Assembly: GCA_964601515.1 (NCBI GenBank)
Contig: CAZRNU010000174.1
Coordinates: 1-5,872, forward strand
Direction of reading: 5' to 3'
Source of the DNA: PWND01 sp964601515
GTDB lineage: Bacteria > Bacteroidota > Bacteroidia > Bacteroidales > UBA7960
Length of the DNA: 5,872 nucleotides
The position numbers and the translations under genes are program-made. This document shows, piece by piece, positions 1 to 5,066 of this stretch (position 1 is the stretch's first letter; every line of letters starts with the position of its first letter). Under the pieces are notes generated by a model that did no database searches, was not told the DNA's origin, and worked only from the letters and a program-made list of their open reading frames with translations.

Positions 1-1
1 C

Positions 2-505
2 AATATTTGTTTAATGGCGAATGGATGTTATAATAACATGACAAAAGAAGGAACAAGAGATTATGAAGTTTTTCAATTGATTGAAATTGGTGCCGGATAT
101 TATAAGAATTTTTTAACGAATGGTCGTTACGAAGTATATGGAGGTGTTGGTTATGCAAGCAAAACTTTTAATTATTTCGATAATGGGTCTTTTAGAACAG
201 AAGAAATACCTTACACTAAGTTTTTCCTTCAACCATCTATAGGAATATCAACTCAATTTGCAGATGCAGCCTTTGCCCCTAGATTTGTATTAGCTAATAT
301 TGAAGATGTTAATTATACATACGGTGTAATGTATGTAGAACCTGCATTTACGGTTAAGTTTGGTTACAAATACATTAAGTTTATTGCACAAGTTGGCGCA
401 TCACTTAGATTTCAGCAACATGATAACTCTGTAAATGACAGAGCTCATCAGCCACTAATTCTTGGCTTTGGGTTGCAGGCAAACTTGAATAGAAATTGGG
501 AATAA
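2..505 (+). CDS. Outer-membrane beta-barrel-like protein, 5' truncated
   Basis: The reading frame is open to the left edge of the window. The first in-frame ATG (position 14) lies inside a beta-strand-like stretch with no signal peptide, so the true start is probably off the window; about 167 codons are visible. The protein alternates aromatic, glycine and polar residues as outer-membrane barrels do, for example EIGAGYYKNF, then RYEVYGGVGYASKTF, FFLQPSIGIST and LILGFGLQANL. This resembles small Bacteroidota outer-membrane or lipoprotein barrels whose exact function is unknown. No catalytic motif is visible. A Cys in LMANGC faintly resembles a lipobox, but it sits in what looks like a mature strand and is probably coincidental. 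The gene is followed by 147 bp containing a hairpin that could end its transcript. Barrel-like architecture is fairly sure; function is not assigned. Confidence 0.7.
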   Translation, partial: NICLMANGCYNNMTKEGTRDYEVFQLIEIGAGYYKNFLTNGRYEVYGGVGYASKTFNYFDNGSFRTEEIPYTKFFLQPSIGISTQFADAAFAPRFVLANIEDVNYTYGVMYVEPAFTVKFGYKYIKFIAQVGASLRFQQHDNSVNDRAHQPLILGFGLQANLNRNWE

Positions 506-576
506 TGATTAAACTAATCCAATTGCCATAATCAGAAAAGAATAAGCTTAGGATTTATTATTTGTTTTTTATTATT

Positions 577-624
577 AGGTTATTTCGGTTATTTTTGTGA
601 GTCAAAAAAAAATCGAAATAACCT
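577..624 (+). terminator. Long AT-rich hairpin, candidate terminator of the upstream barrel gene
   Basis: Perfect 11-bp arms, AGGTTATTTCG at 577-587 and CGAAATAACCT at 614-624, can be extended inward by a G-U pair, two A-U pairs and, past one mismatch, five T-A pairs (592-596 with 605-609). A short T-rich stretch (TTTTAATTT) follows. This fits a rho-independent terminator for the upstream gene. The low GC content and the imperfect U-tract keep confidence moderate. Confidence 0.5.
590..597 (+). promoter_or_regulatory. Candidate Bacteroidota -7 box for the transketolase operon
   Basis: TATTTTTG matches the Bacteroidota TAnnTTTG -7 consensus exactly. A TTTG at 561-564 could be the -33 element, but the 25-nt spacing is longer than usual. 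Transcription would begin near 603 and leave a 5' leader of about 50 nt before the ATG at 653. In an AT-rich spacer such a match can arise by chance. Confidence 0.35.
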
Positions 625-652
625 TTTAATTTATAAAATCATCTCAACATAA

Positions 653-1609
653 ATGAAGAAATATACCTATACTGAAAAGAAAGATACCCGCTCAGGTTTT
701 GGCGATGGATTGCTTGAAGCAGCAAAGAAAAATGAAAATGTTGTTGGATTATGCGCCGACCTTACAGGTTCACTTAAAATGAATGCATTCCAAAAAGAAT
801 TTCCTGAAAGGTTTTTTCAAGTTGGAATAGCTGAAGCTAATATGATTGGTGTCGCTGCAGGCTTAACTATTGGAGGAAAAATTCCATTCGCAGGAACATT
901 CGCAAACTTTGCAACAGGTAGGGTGTACGACCAAATTAGACAATCAGTTGCATATTCTAATAAAAATGTAAAAATAGCCGCTTCTCATGCAGGTATTACA
1001 TTAGGCGAAGATGGAGCTACACATCAGATTCTTGAAGATATTGGTCTTATGAAAATGCTTCCGCATATGACGGTTATTGTACCTTGCGACTATTTTCAAA
1101 CAAAAGAGGCAACAATGGCTTCTGCTGCCTATGAAGGCCCCGTTTATTTAAGGTTTGGACGTCCGGCAGTTCCTGTGTTTTCTCATAATGCCCCAAAGTT
1201 TGAAATCGGGAAAGCTCAAATGATTAACGAAGGAACAGATGTGTCTATTTTTGCGTGTGGACATCTTGTATGGAAAGCTATTGAAGCCGGAGAGCAACTT
1301 GCCGAAAAAGGTATTAATGCTGAAATAATAAATATTCACACAATTAAACCTTTAGACGAAAAAGCAGTCTTACAATCAGTGGCGAAAACAGGATGCGTGG
1401 TTACGGCAGAAGAACATCAGGCTAATGGTGGACTGGGTGATTCAATTGCTCAGCTTCTCGCAAGAAACAACCCAGCCCCATTAGAAATGGTTGCTGTTTT
1501 CGATCGCTTCGGAGAAAGCGGAACTCCGGATCAACTAATGAAAAAGTATGGACTTGAATCTTCCAATATTGTGGAGGCTGCTATCAAGGCTGTAAAAAGA
1601 AATAAGTAG
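653..1609 (+). CDS. Transketolase, C-terminal subunit
   Basis: This 318-residue protein corresponds to the C-terminal half of transketolase: the pyrimidine-binding domain (about residues 10-175) and the C-terminal domain (about 190-318). Transketolase moves two-carbon ketol units between sugar phosphates in the cytosolic non-oxidative pentose phosphate pathway, using thiamine diphosphate. Visible landmarks are DLTGS (36-40); GIAEANM (58-64), whose Glu61 matches the glutamate that activates the cofactor; GEDGATHQ (118-125) with a substrate-contacting His; the Arg-bearing LRFGRP (166-171); TAEEHQANGGLGD (251-263); and FGESGTPDQL (286-295). The diphosphate-binding GDG domain is absent, so a separate N-terminal subunit is required. 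It is normally encoded just upstream but is not found here. The ATG at 653 gives a family-like N terminus. The sigma factor gene begins 9 bp after the stop, suggesting co-transcription. A 1-deoxyxylulose-phosphate synthase or dehydrogenase E1-beta fragment is less likely, given the overall motif set. Confidence 0.93.
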   Translation: MKKYTYTEKKDTRSGFGDGLLEAAKKNENVVGLCADLTGSLKMNAFQKEFPERFFQVGIAEANMIGVAAGLTIGGKIPFAGTFANFATGRVYDQIRQSVAYSNKNVKIAASHAGITLGEDGATHQILEDIGLMKMLPHMTVIVPCDYFQTKEATMASAAYEGPVYLRFGRPAVPVFSHNAPKFEIGKAQMINEGTDVSIFACGHLVWKAIEAGEQLAEKGINAEIINIHTIKPLDEKAVLQSVAKTGCVVTAEEHQANGGLGDSIAQLLARNNPAPLEMVAVFDRFGESGTPDQLMKKYGLESSNIVEAAIKAVKRNK

Positions 1610-1618
1610 CAATTGAAT

Positions 1619-2167
1619 ATGACAAATTATTCTGATGGCGAATTAATTGAAATGTTCCATAATTCGGACAATCCAGATTATGCCTTCAGTTTAATAGTTA
1701 CTAAATATCAATCTCAAATATATTGGCATGTTCGTCGTTTGGTTATCGAACACGAAGATAGTGCTGATTTAGTTCAGGATGTGTTTGTTAAAGCTTGGCA
1801 GGCATTCAAAAATTTTAGAAGAGATTCATCAATATACACCTGGCTTTATAGAATAGCCACCAATGAAGCTATCTCATTCCTGAATAAAAAGAAACGTAGA
1901 TTCTTTATTTCTTTTAATGATTTGGAATATGCTCTTTCTGAAAAGATTGAAGATGATAATTTTTTTAAAGGTGATGAAATTCAGAAAAAACTTCAAAAAG
2001 CAATTTTGACTCTGCCTCCAAAACAAAGAGCTGTTTTTAATCTTAGGTATTATGACGAAATGAAATATGAAGAAATGGCTAAGGTAGTGGGTAAGTCGGA
2101 AGGAGCTCTCAAAGCTAACTACCATCATGCCGTAAATAAAATTGAAGAATATTTGAAGAATCATTAA
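1619..2167 (+). CDS. ECF-type RNA polymerase sigma factor (sigma-70 family)
   Basis: The product is about 182 residues, typical of extracytoplasmic-function sigma factors, which redirect RNA polymerase to stress or envelope promoters. Region 2 spans about residues 22-90 and includes DSADLVQDVFVKAWQAF (47-63) and the promoter-melting-type segment SIYTWLYRIATNEAISFL (71-88), followed by a basic KKKRR patch. Region 4 spans about 120-178, with LPPKQRAVFNLRYYDEM and the helix-turn-helix MAKVVGKSEGALKANYHHAV. No extra C-terminal domain is present. I prefer the ATG at 1619; an in-frame TTG at 1613 would add two residues and sit 3 bp after the transketolase stop. The tight spacing implies an operon with transketolase. 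Two small envelope-protein genes downstream on the same strand are plausible regulators (anti-sigma and sensor). Target genes cannot be read from this window. Confidence 0.93.
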   Translation: MTNYSDGELIEMFHNSDNPDYAFSLIVTKYQSQIYWHVRRLVIEHEDSADLVQDVFVKAWQAFKNFRRDSSIYTWLYRIATNEAISFLNKKKRRFFISFNDLEYALSEKIEDDNFFKGDEIQKKLQKAILTLPPKQRAVFNLRYYDEMKYEEMAKVVGKSEGALKANYHHAVNKIEEYLKNH

Positions 2168-2205
2168 ACTTTTAATTAAAATTACTGTCAAATAATTGGA
2201 TTGAG

Positions 2206-2305
2206 NNNNNNNNNNNNNNNNNNNNNNNNNNNNNNNNNNNNNNNNNNNNNNNNNNNNNNNNNNNNNNNNNNNNNNNNNNNNNNNNNNNNNNNNNNNNNNN
2301 NNNNN
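2206..2305. other. Assembly gap (100 N)
   Basis: Exactly 100 undetermined bases, the conventional placeholder for a scaffold gap of unknown size. GATTGAG (2199-2205) lies on the left edge and TATTGAG repeats on the right, so the assembly most likely broke inside a longer heptamer array. The real distance between the sigma factor and the next gene is therefore unknown, and extra sequence could be hidden. Confidence 0.97.
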
Positions 2306-2368
2306 TATTGAGTATTGAGTATTGAGTATTGAGTATTGAGTATTGAGTATTGAGTATTGAGTATTGAA
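2306..2368 (+). repeat. Heptanucleotide tandem array (TATTGAG)n
   Basis: Eight perfect head-to-tail copies of TATTGAG run from 2306 to 2361, followed by one variant TATTGAA (2362-2368). A near copy, GATTGAG (2199-2205), is on the other side of the N gap, so the array is probably longer. The last unit ends 11 bp before the ATG of the next gene. Seven is not a multiple of three, so every + strand frame meets TGA once per 21 nt, whereas the minus strand is open in all frames. The array is therefore not coding on the + strand, and the minus-strand reading is an artefact. It resembles the heptameric short tandem repeats (STRR) known in cyanobacteria. Slippage could change copy number. Confidence 0.95.
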
Positions 2369-2379
2369 GATTATATAAT

Positions 2380-2868
2380 ATGAAGGAAGGTCTTGATATA
2401 AATGATAATAACAATAGGGAAGAAGGGTTGCTAAACTCAATTCCAAAGAGTAATCCTTTTGTGGTGCCTGATGGTTTTTTTGAAACCTTACCTCAAAGCA
2501 TTAATAAAAGAATACATAAAGTTAAGGAGCCTTCATTATTATCGATTATTTTCCCCAAAACTGTAAGAGTTACTCTTGCTTCAATTTCTGCTATTGCTCT
2601 AGTATTTATAGGGTTTTTGTGGTTTAATAATTTTGGGAAAGATAATATCGCTAATTTTGATGATGATATTTATTTTGAAGAATATCTTCTTGGCTACATT
2701 GATTATAATCCTTCAGGGCTTTATCAATTTGTTTATGATGAAGATATCACTATTGAAGAAGCGAGCAATAAATTAGAAATTGACGATGACGACGACTTGT
2801 TTGAGTTTTTCATTAGTTATGCTAATTATTATATGATGAGTCCGGAGCAGTTTAATGGAGATGAATAA
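2380..2868 (+). CDS. Small single-pass membrane protein, candidate anti-sigma factor
   Basis: This is a 162-residue protein with no enzyme motif. Residues 1-60 form a polar, probably cytoplasmic segment containing NPFVVPDGFFETLPQSI (25-41). That is the N-P-F-x-V-P-x-G-[YF]-F-x-x-L type of motif seen in many small Bacteroidota membrane proteins encoded beside ECF sigma factors. One hydrophobic helix spans about 63-82 with basic residues just before it, predicting N-in topology. The outer part (83-162) is strikingly acidic, including DDDDD at 135-139. An anti-sigma role, binding the sigma factor with the N-terminal segment and a sensor outside, is inferred from topology and position. There is no recognisable zinc-binding (ZAS) motif. 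The ATG at 2380 immediately follows TTATATAAT. Its stop overlaps the earliest possible start of the next gene. It could instead be an unrelated membrane protein. Confidence 0.8.
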   Translation: MKEGLDINDNNNREEGLLNSIPKSNPFVVPDGFFETLPQSINKRIHKVKEPSLLSIIFPKTVRVTLASISAIALVFIGFLWFNNFGKDNIANFDDDIYFEEYLLGYIDYNPSGLYQFVYDEDITIEEASNKLEIDDDDDLFEFFISYANYYMMSPEQFNGDE

Positions 2869-2911
2869 TTTGAAAATTAAATCAGATAATTTAAAACTTA
2901 AAATATTAAAA

Positions 2912-3436
2912 ATGAAAAATCTAAATCCGTTTTATCTGAAAGGTATTAAAGCATTTTTCTTGCTAGTTTATTTACTCATTTTCGCAGGAAATTTATTTGC
3001 GCAACCACCTCACGGACATGGCAGAAGGTTTGAAAGGAAAAGTGAAGAAATTCACGCCCGCAGAGTAGCATTTATTACGCTTAAAGTTAATCTTTCACCT
3101 GAAGAAGCACAGATTTTTTGGCCTGTCTACAATGAATACAATCAAAAGAAGGACGGATTAATGCATCTTCAGATGTTTGCAGAAAGCATAGAGACAAGAA
3201 TATCAGAAATGACTGACGCTGAAGTTTTGGAATTTATTGAAAAGGAAATTGTAATGATGGAAAAAGGCGCTCAGCTAAGACGGGAATATCACGCTAAGTT
3301 TTTACAAATACTGCCCCCCAAAAAAGTAGCATTGCTCTATATGGCTGAAAAAGAGTTTAATAGAGAGCTTTTTAAAGAAGTACGCCAGCGTGGACCAAGA
3401 GAGCATGATTTAAAAAAAGATGATAAAAGAAGATAG
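2912..3436 (+). CDS. Secreted Spy/CpxP-like helical protein, candidate periplasmic sensor of the ECF system
   Basis: From the ATG at 2912 the product is 174 residues with a clear signal peptide: MKNLNPFYLKGIK, a hydrophobic core at about 14-27, and an Ala-type cleavage site before QPPHGHG (31-37). An upstream in-frame ATG at 2855 gives 193 residues and overlaps the preceding gene by 14 bp, but it adds an AT-rich, Lys/Asn/Leu-repetitive extension that spoils the signal peptide, so I prefer 2912. The mature chain is charged and helical, with LSPEEAQIFWPVYNEY (61-76) and LPPKKVALLYMAEKEF (134-149). These recall the LTxxQ-like segments of the Spy/CpxP/CnrX group and Bacteroidota proteins labelled sensors of ECF sigma factors. 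The His-rich HGHG after cleavage could bind metal. Family membership fits well; the sensor role and any ligand are inferred from neighbours. The gene ends in a strong terminator. Confidence 0.85.
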   Translation: MKNLNPFYLKGIKAFFLLVYLLIFAGNLFAQPPHGHGRRFERKSEEIHARRVAFITLKVNLSPEEAQIFWPVYNEYNQKKDGLMHLQMFAESIETRISEMTDAEVLEFIEKEIVMMEKGAQLRREYHAKFLQILPPKKVALLYMAEKEFNRELFKEVRQRGPREHDLKKDDKRR

Positions 3437-3451
3437 CATCAATTAAATTTT

Positions 3452-3492
3452 AAATTAAAGAGGCTGTATTTTTAATACGGCCTCTTTAATTT
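3452..3492. terminator. Bidirectional intrinsic terminator between convergent genes
   Basis: AATTAAAGAGGCTGTATT (3453-3470) pairs with AATACGGCCTCTTTAATT (3474-3491) across a TTT loop. This makes an 18-bp stem with a single G-U pair, extendable by one A-T pair. T-rich sequence follows on the + strand, and a T/A-rich tract follows on the minus strand. It lies between the + strand stop at 3436 and the minus-strand stop at 3501, so it can end both transcripts. Confidence 0.9.
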
Positions 3493-3500
3493 TTGATAGT

Positions 3501-4034
3501 TTATAAAACTTCCGGATTCTTCTTCTTAGTAAAAATTGAAATAATTAAAGAAAAAAGGAAGCTAAGGAAAGCGTAGCTAAACAATGAAGATATTGTTAAA
3601 AAGATTGGAGAAACAAATGCTTTTGCCATTTTTAAAGCCAATTCAAACTCATCCGGGCCAAAATCCGGATTCTGAATCAAGATTTGTTCCTCAATTTTTA
3701 AATGCATTTCTTCAATCACTTCAGGTCCGATAAACTTAAAAAATATAAACGCATATACTGCGTAGATAACACCTGTAAAAACTCCTACCAATGTTCCAAA
3801 TCCGAGCGACTGTCCGTAAGAAATAAATCCATCATTATTGTCATCTCTATATTTTTTAATAAAGATGAAAAGAAGTACAACCATCAAAGGATATGATAAC
3901 CATCCTGCCCAATTGCTTGTTGCAGCTCCACTAAGGTAAAAAATAAGACTTAGCATAATAAGCGCTAAAGCCATAATTAATCCGTATTGTAATGCCGGTT
4001 TAAGCATTCCTTGTTGTTTTGTTTCGTTTTCCAT
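3501..4034 (-). CDS. DUF4199-family membrane protein
   Basis: This 177-residue polytopic protein has four hydrophobic segments at about residues 14-36, 42-60, 74-101 and 142-168. The family-like blocks are KYRDDNNDGFISYGQSLGFG (61-80), then YAVYAFIFFKFIGPEVIEEM, an amphipathic acidic stretch of about 40 residues, a further membrane span and a basic tail FTKKKN. These match the DUF4199 family of Bacteroidota, whose function is unknown; no catalytic or transport motif is apparent. Length and N terminus are normal for the family. The gene converges on the sigma/sensor cluster across the shared terminator and has its own TAnnTTTG box about 25 nt upstream of the ATG. The FkbM methyltransferase gene lies 90 bp upstream on the same strand; the separate promoter argues against a tight operon. 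Confidence 0.9.
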   Translation of the reverse strand: MENETKQQGMLKPALQYGLIMALALIMLSLIFYLSGAATSNWAGWLSYPLMVVLLFIFIKKYRDDNNDGFISYGQSLGFGTLVGVFTGVIYAVYAFIFFKFIGPEVIEEMHLKIEEQILIQNPDFGPDEFELALKMAKAFVSPIFLTISSLFSYAFLSFLFSLIISIFTKKKNPEVL

Positions 4035-4058
4035 GTTTTTCAGGGTTTAATGATATTG

Positions 4059-4066
4059 CAAAAATA
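4059..4066 (-). promoter_or_regulatory. -7 promoter box for the DUF4199 gene
   Basis: The minus strand reads TATTTTTG, an exact TAnnTTTG match followed by CA. Transcription would start near 4053, giving a leader of about 19 nt, which is usual for the phylum. No convincing TTTG -33 element is visible at the normal distance. A 15-bp palindrome sits directly upstream. Confidence 0.6.
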
Positions 4067-4067
4067 T

Positions 4068-4082
4068 AAACTAAATTAGTTT
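4068..4082. promoter_or_regulatory. 15-bp palindrome abutting the DUF4199 promoter, possible operator
   Basis: AAACTAA-A-TTAGTTT has perfect 7-bp arms around one central base and lies 1 bp upstream of the -7 box, inside the promoter spacer. It could be a binding site for a dimeric regulator. As an AT-only-like hairpin followed by T-rich sequence on the minus strand, it might instead be a weak terminator for the FkbM transcript. Chance in AT-rich DNA is also possible. Confidence 0.35.
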
Positions 4083-4124
4083 TTGTCTATTAAAGTTTTA
4101 TAAGTTTTGATTTTATTTTGCTTG

Positions 4125-4925
4125 TTAAAAATCAATTTTTATATCATTCCTAATTGCAATTACGTCTTTCTTTATTGTTAGCAATTTGTAACCATGCTTT
4201 TCAATGTAACTACGGCATTCTTTAACTGTACTTTCATCAAAGTTAACTTCTTCATAAAGAATAATTTCCGGGGAAATTCTTGCAAGATTTAGCATTTTAA
4301 GTATTTCAAAATCAAATCCTTCAGTGTCAACAGCCAGAAGTTTAATTCCTTTATTATCAAACATCTCTAAAAGAGTTTCAGGGCAAATTGTTGGAATATT
4401 TTCTGCAACTACTATTTCTTCAATATTTTCCGGAAGTGTAATGCCTTCTCTTTTTACATATTTCAGGAATCTTTTACTATTAAGCTTGCTGATTAAAACT
4501 TCTTTATAAAAACTAGATAATCCGGTTGCCCATCTTTTGTTGCTTAATGCGATTTTATAAAGAGGTCTGAAGCCGTCGGCAACATCAAGTGCGGCATTTA
4601 TGGTTTTTATTTCAGGTCTTTTGCTGTGTAGCTTAGACAAATAGTTATTGAAAACATCAGGGAGAGGTTCAAGCATTACGCCTGACCAATTGTCTCTTTT
4701 AATGAATTTGTGAAGAGGGTCGTAAACAAAACCGTCATTGGCGCCTATCTGCAAAAAGCTGATAGGTTTGTTATTTCGTGAATATCTGTCTATATAATAT
4801 TGAATACTTCCTTTTCTTGGCTTGTACAAATATTTATAGAACAACAGATAAAGCCTGTTTTCAGAGGCACTTAGGTTGAAAATGAATTTGGTATAACGGT
4901 TTTTAAGTTTAAAAAGAAGGCTCAT
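4125..4925 (-). CDS. FkbM-family SAM-dependent methyltransferase
   Basis: This 266-residue protein has the FkbM methyltransferase pattern. SAM-binding motif I is SFLQIGANDGFVYDPL (56-71, core IGANDG). A strand ends in the acidic residue of GVMLEPLPDVF (82-92). The later signature is LLAVDTEGFDFEILKML (196-212), followed by EIILYEEVNF (220-229) and a C-terminal strand KLLTIKKDVIAI. Residues 1-50 are basic and hydrophobic without a cleavable signal, suggesting a cytosolic or membrane-associated enzyme. FkbM enzymes usually O-methylate sugars or polyketides, and in Bacteroidota they are common in polysaccharide loci. No glycosyltransferase or other polysaccharide gene is present here, so the substrate is unknown. 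The ATG at 4925 follows a leader of about 32 nt from a TAnnTTTG box. Family assignment is secure; the role is not. Confidence 0.9.
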   Translation of the reverse strand: MSLLFKLKNRYTKFIFNLSASENRLYLLFYKYLYKPRKGSIQYYIDRYSRNNKPISFLQIGANDGFVYDPLHKFIKRDNWSGVMLEPLPDVFNNYLSKLHSKRPEIKTINAALDVADGFRPLYKIALSNKRWATGLSSFYKEVLISKLNSKRFLKYVKREGITLPENIEEIVVAENIPTICPETLLEMFDNKGIKLLAVDTEGFDFEILKMLNLARISPEIILYEEVNFDESTVKECRSYIEKHGYKLLTIKKDVIAIRNDIKIDF

Positions 4926-4962
4926 TCTTAAATAATGTAATTATTTATTTTGTCAACTGAAG

Positions 4963-4970
4963 CAAAATTA
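4963..4970 (-). promoter_or_regulatory. -7 promoter box for the FkbM methyltransferase gene
   Basis: The minus strand reads TAATTTTG, an exact TAnnTTTG match, placing the start of transcription near 4957 and about 32 nt upstream of the ATG. The -33 region is not clearly recognisable. It faces away from the SRP RNA promoter across about 85 bp of very AT-rich spacer. Confidence 0.5.
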
Positions 4971-5053
4971 GTGTTTTTGAAATAGTTAATTATAAATATA
5001 AATTTTCATTAGTAAATTGTTTAAAATATATTCCCCCAATAACAAATTTTTTA

Positions 5054-5061
5054 TACTTTTG
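5054..5061 (+). promoter_or_regulatory. -7 promoter box for the SRP RNA gene
   Basis: TACTTTTG matches the TAnnTTTG consensus exactly and ends 6 nt before GGG at 5067, the predicted 5' end of the SRP RNA. This is the right distance for initiation there. The -33 element is poor: TTCCCCC lies near the expected place. The fit with an independently predicted RNA end makes this the best-supported promoter in the window. Confidence 0.75.
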
Positions 5062-5066
5062 CAGCC

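Noticed and set aside
14..40. ATG at 14 as true start, with a lipobox at LMANGC
   Set aside because: The frame is open to the edge and the first residues look like an internal strand. There is no basic region or hydrophobic helix of a signal peptide in view.
1148..1339. Open frame of 63 codons on the minus strand
   Set aside because: It lies wholly inside the transketolase gene, whose motifs are intact, and its own sequence shows no recognisable domain.
2306..2368. Possible CRISPR array
   Set aside because: The units are 7 bp and contiguous with no spacers, so this is a simple tandem repeat.
2372..2379. TATATAAT as a -10 promoter element
   Set aside because: It touches the ATG at 2380, leaving no room for a leader, and it does not match the TAnnTTTG form used elsewhere in the window.
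1874..2446. Long minus-strand open frame and a second one at 2172-2414
   Set aside because: Both are kept open only by the N gap and the heptamer array, which has no stop on the minus strand. The first also runs antisense to the sigma factor.
3702..3896. Open frame of 64 codons on the + strand
   Set aside because: It is antisense to the DUF4199 gene, with no family resemblance.
4324..4509. Open frame of 61 codons on the + strand
   Set aside because: It is antisense to the FkbM methyltransferase gene, which carries the real motifs.
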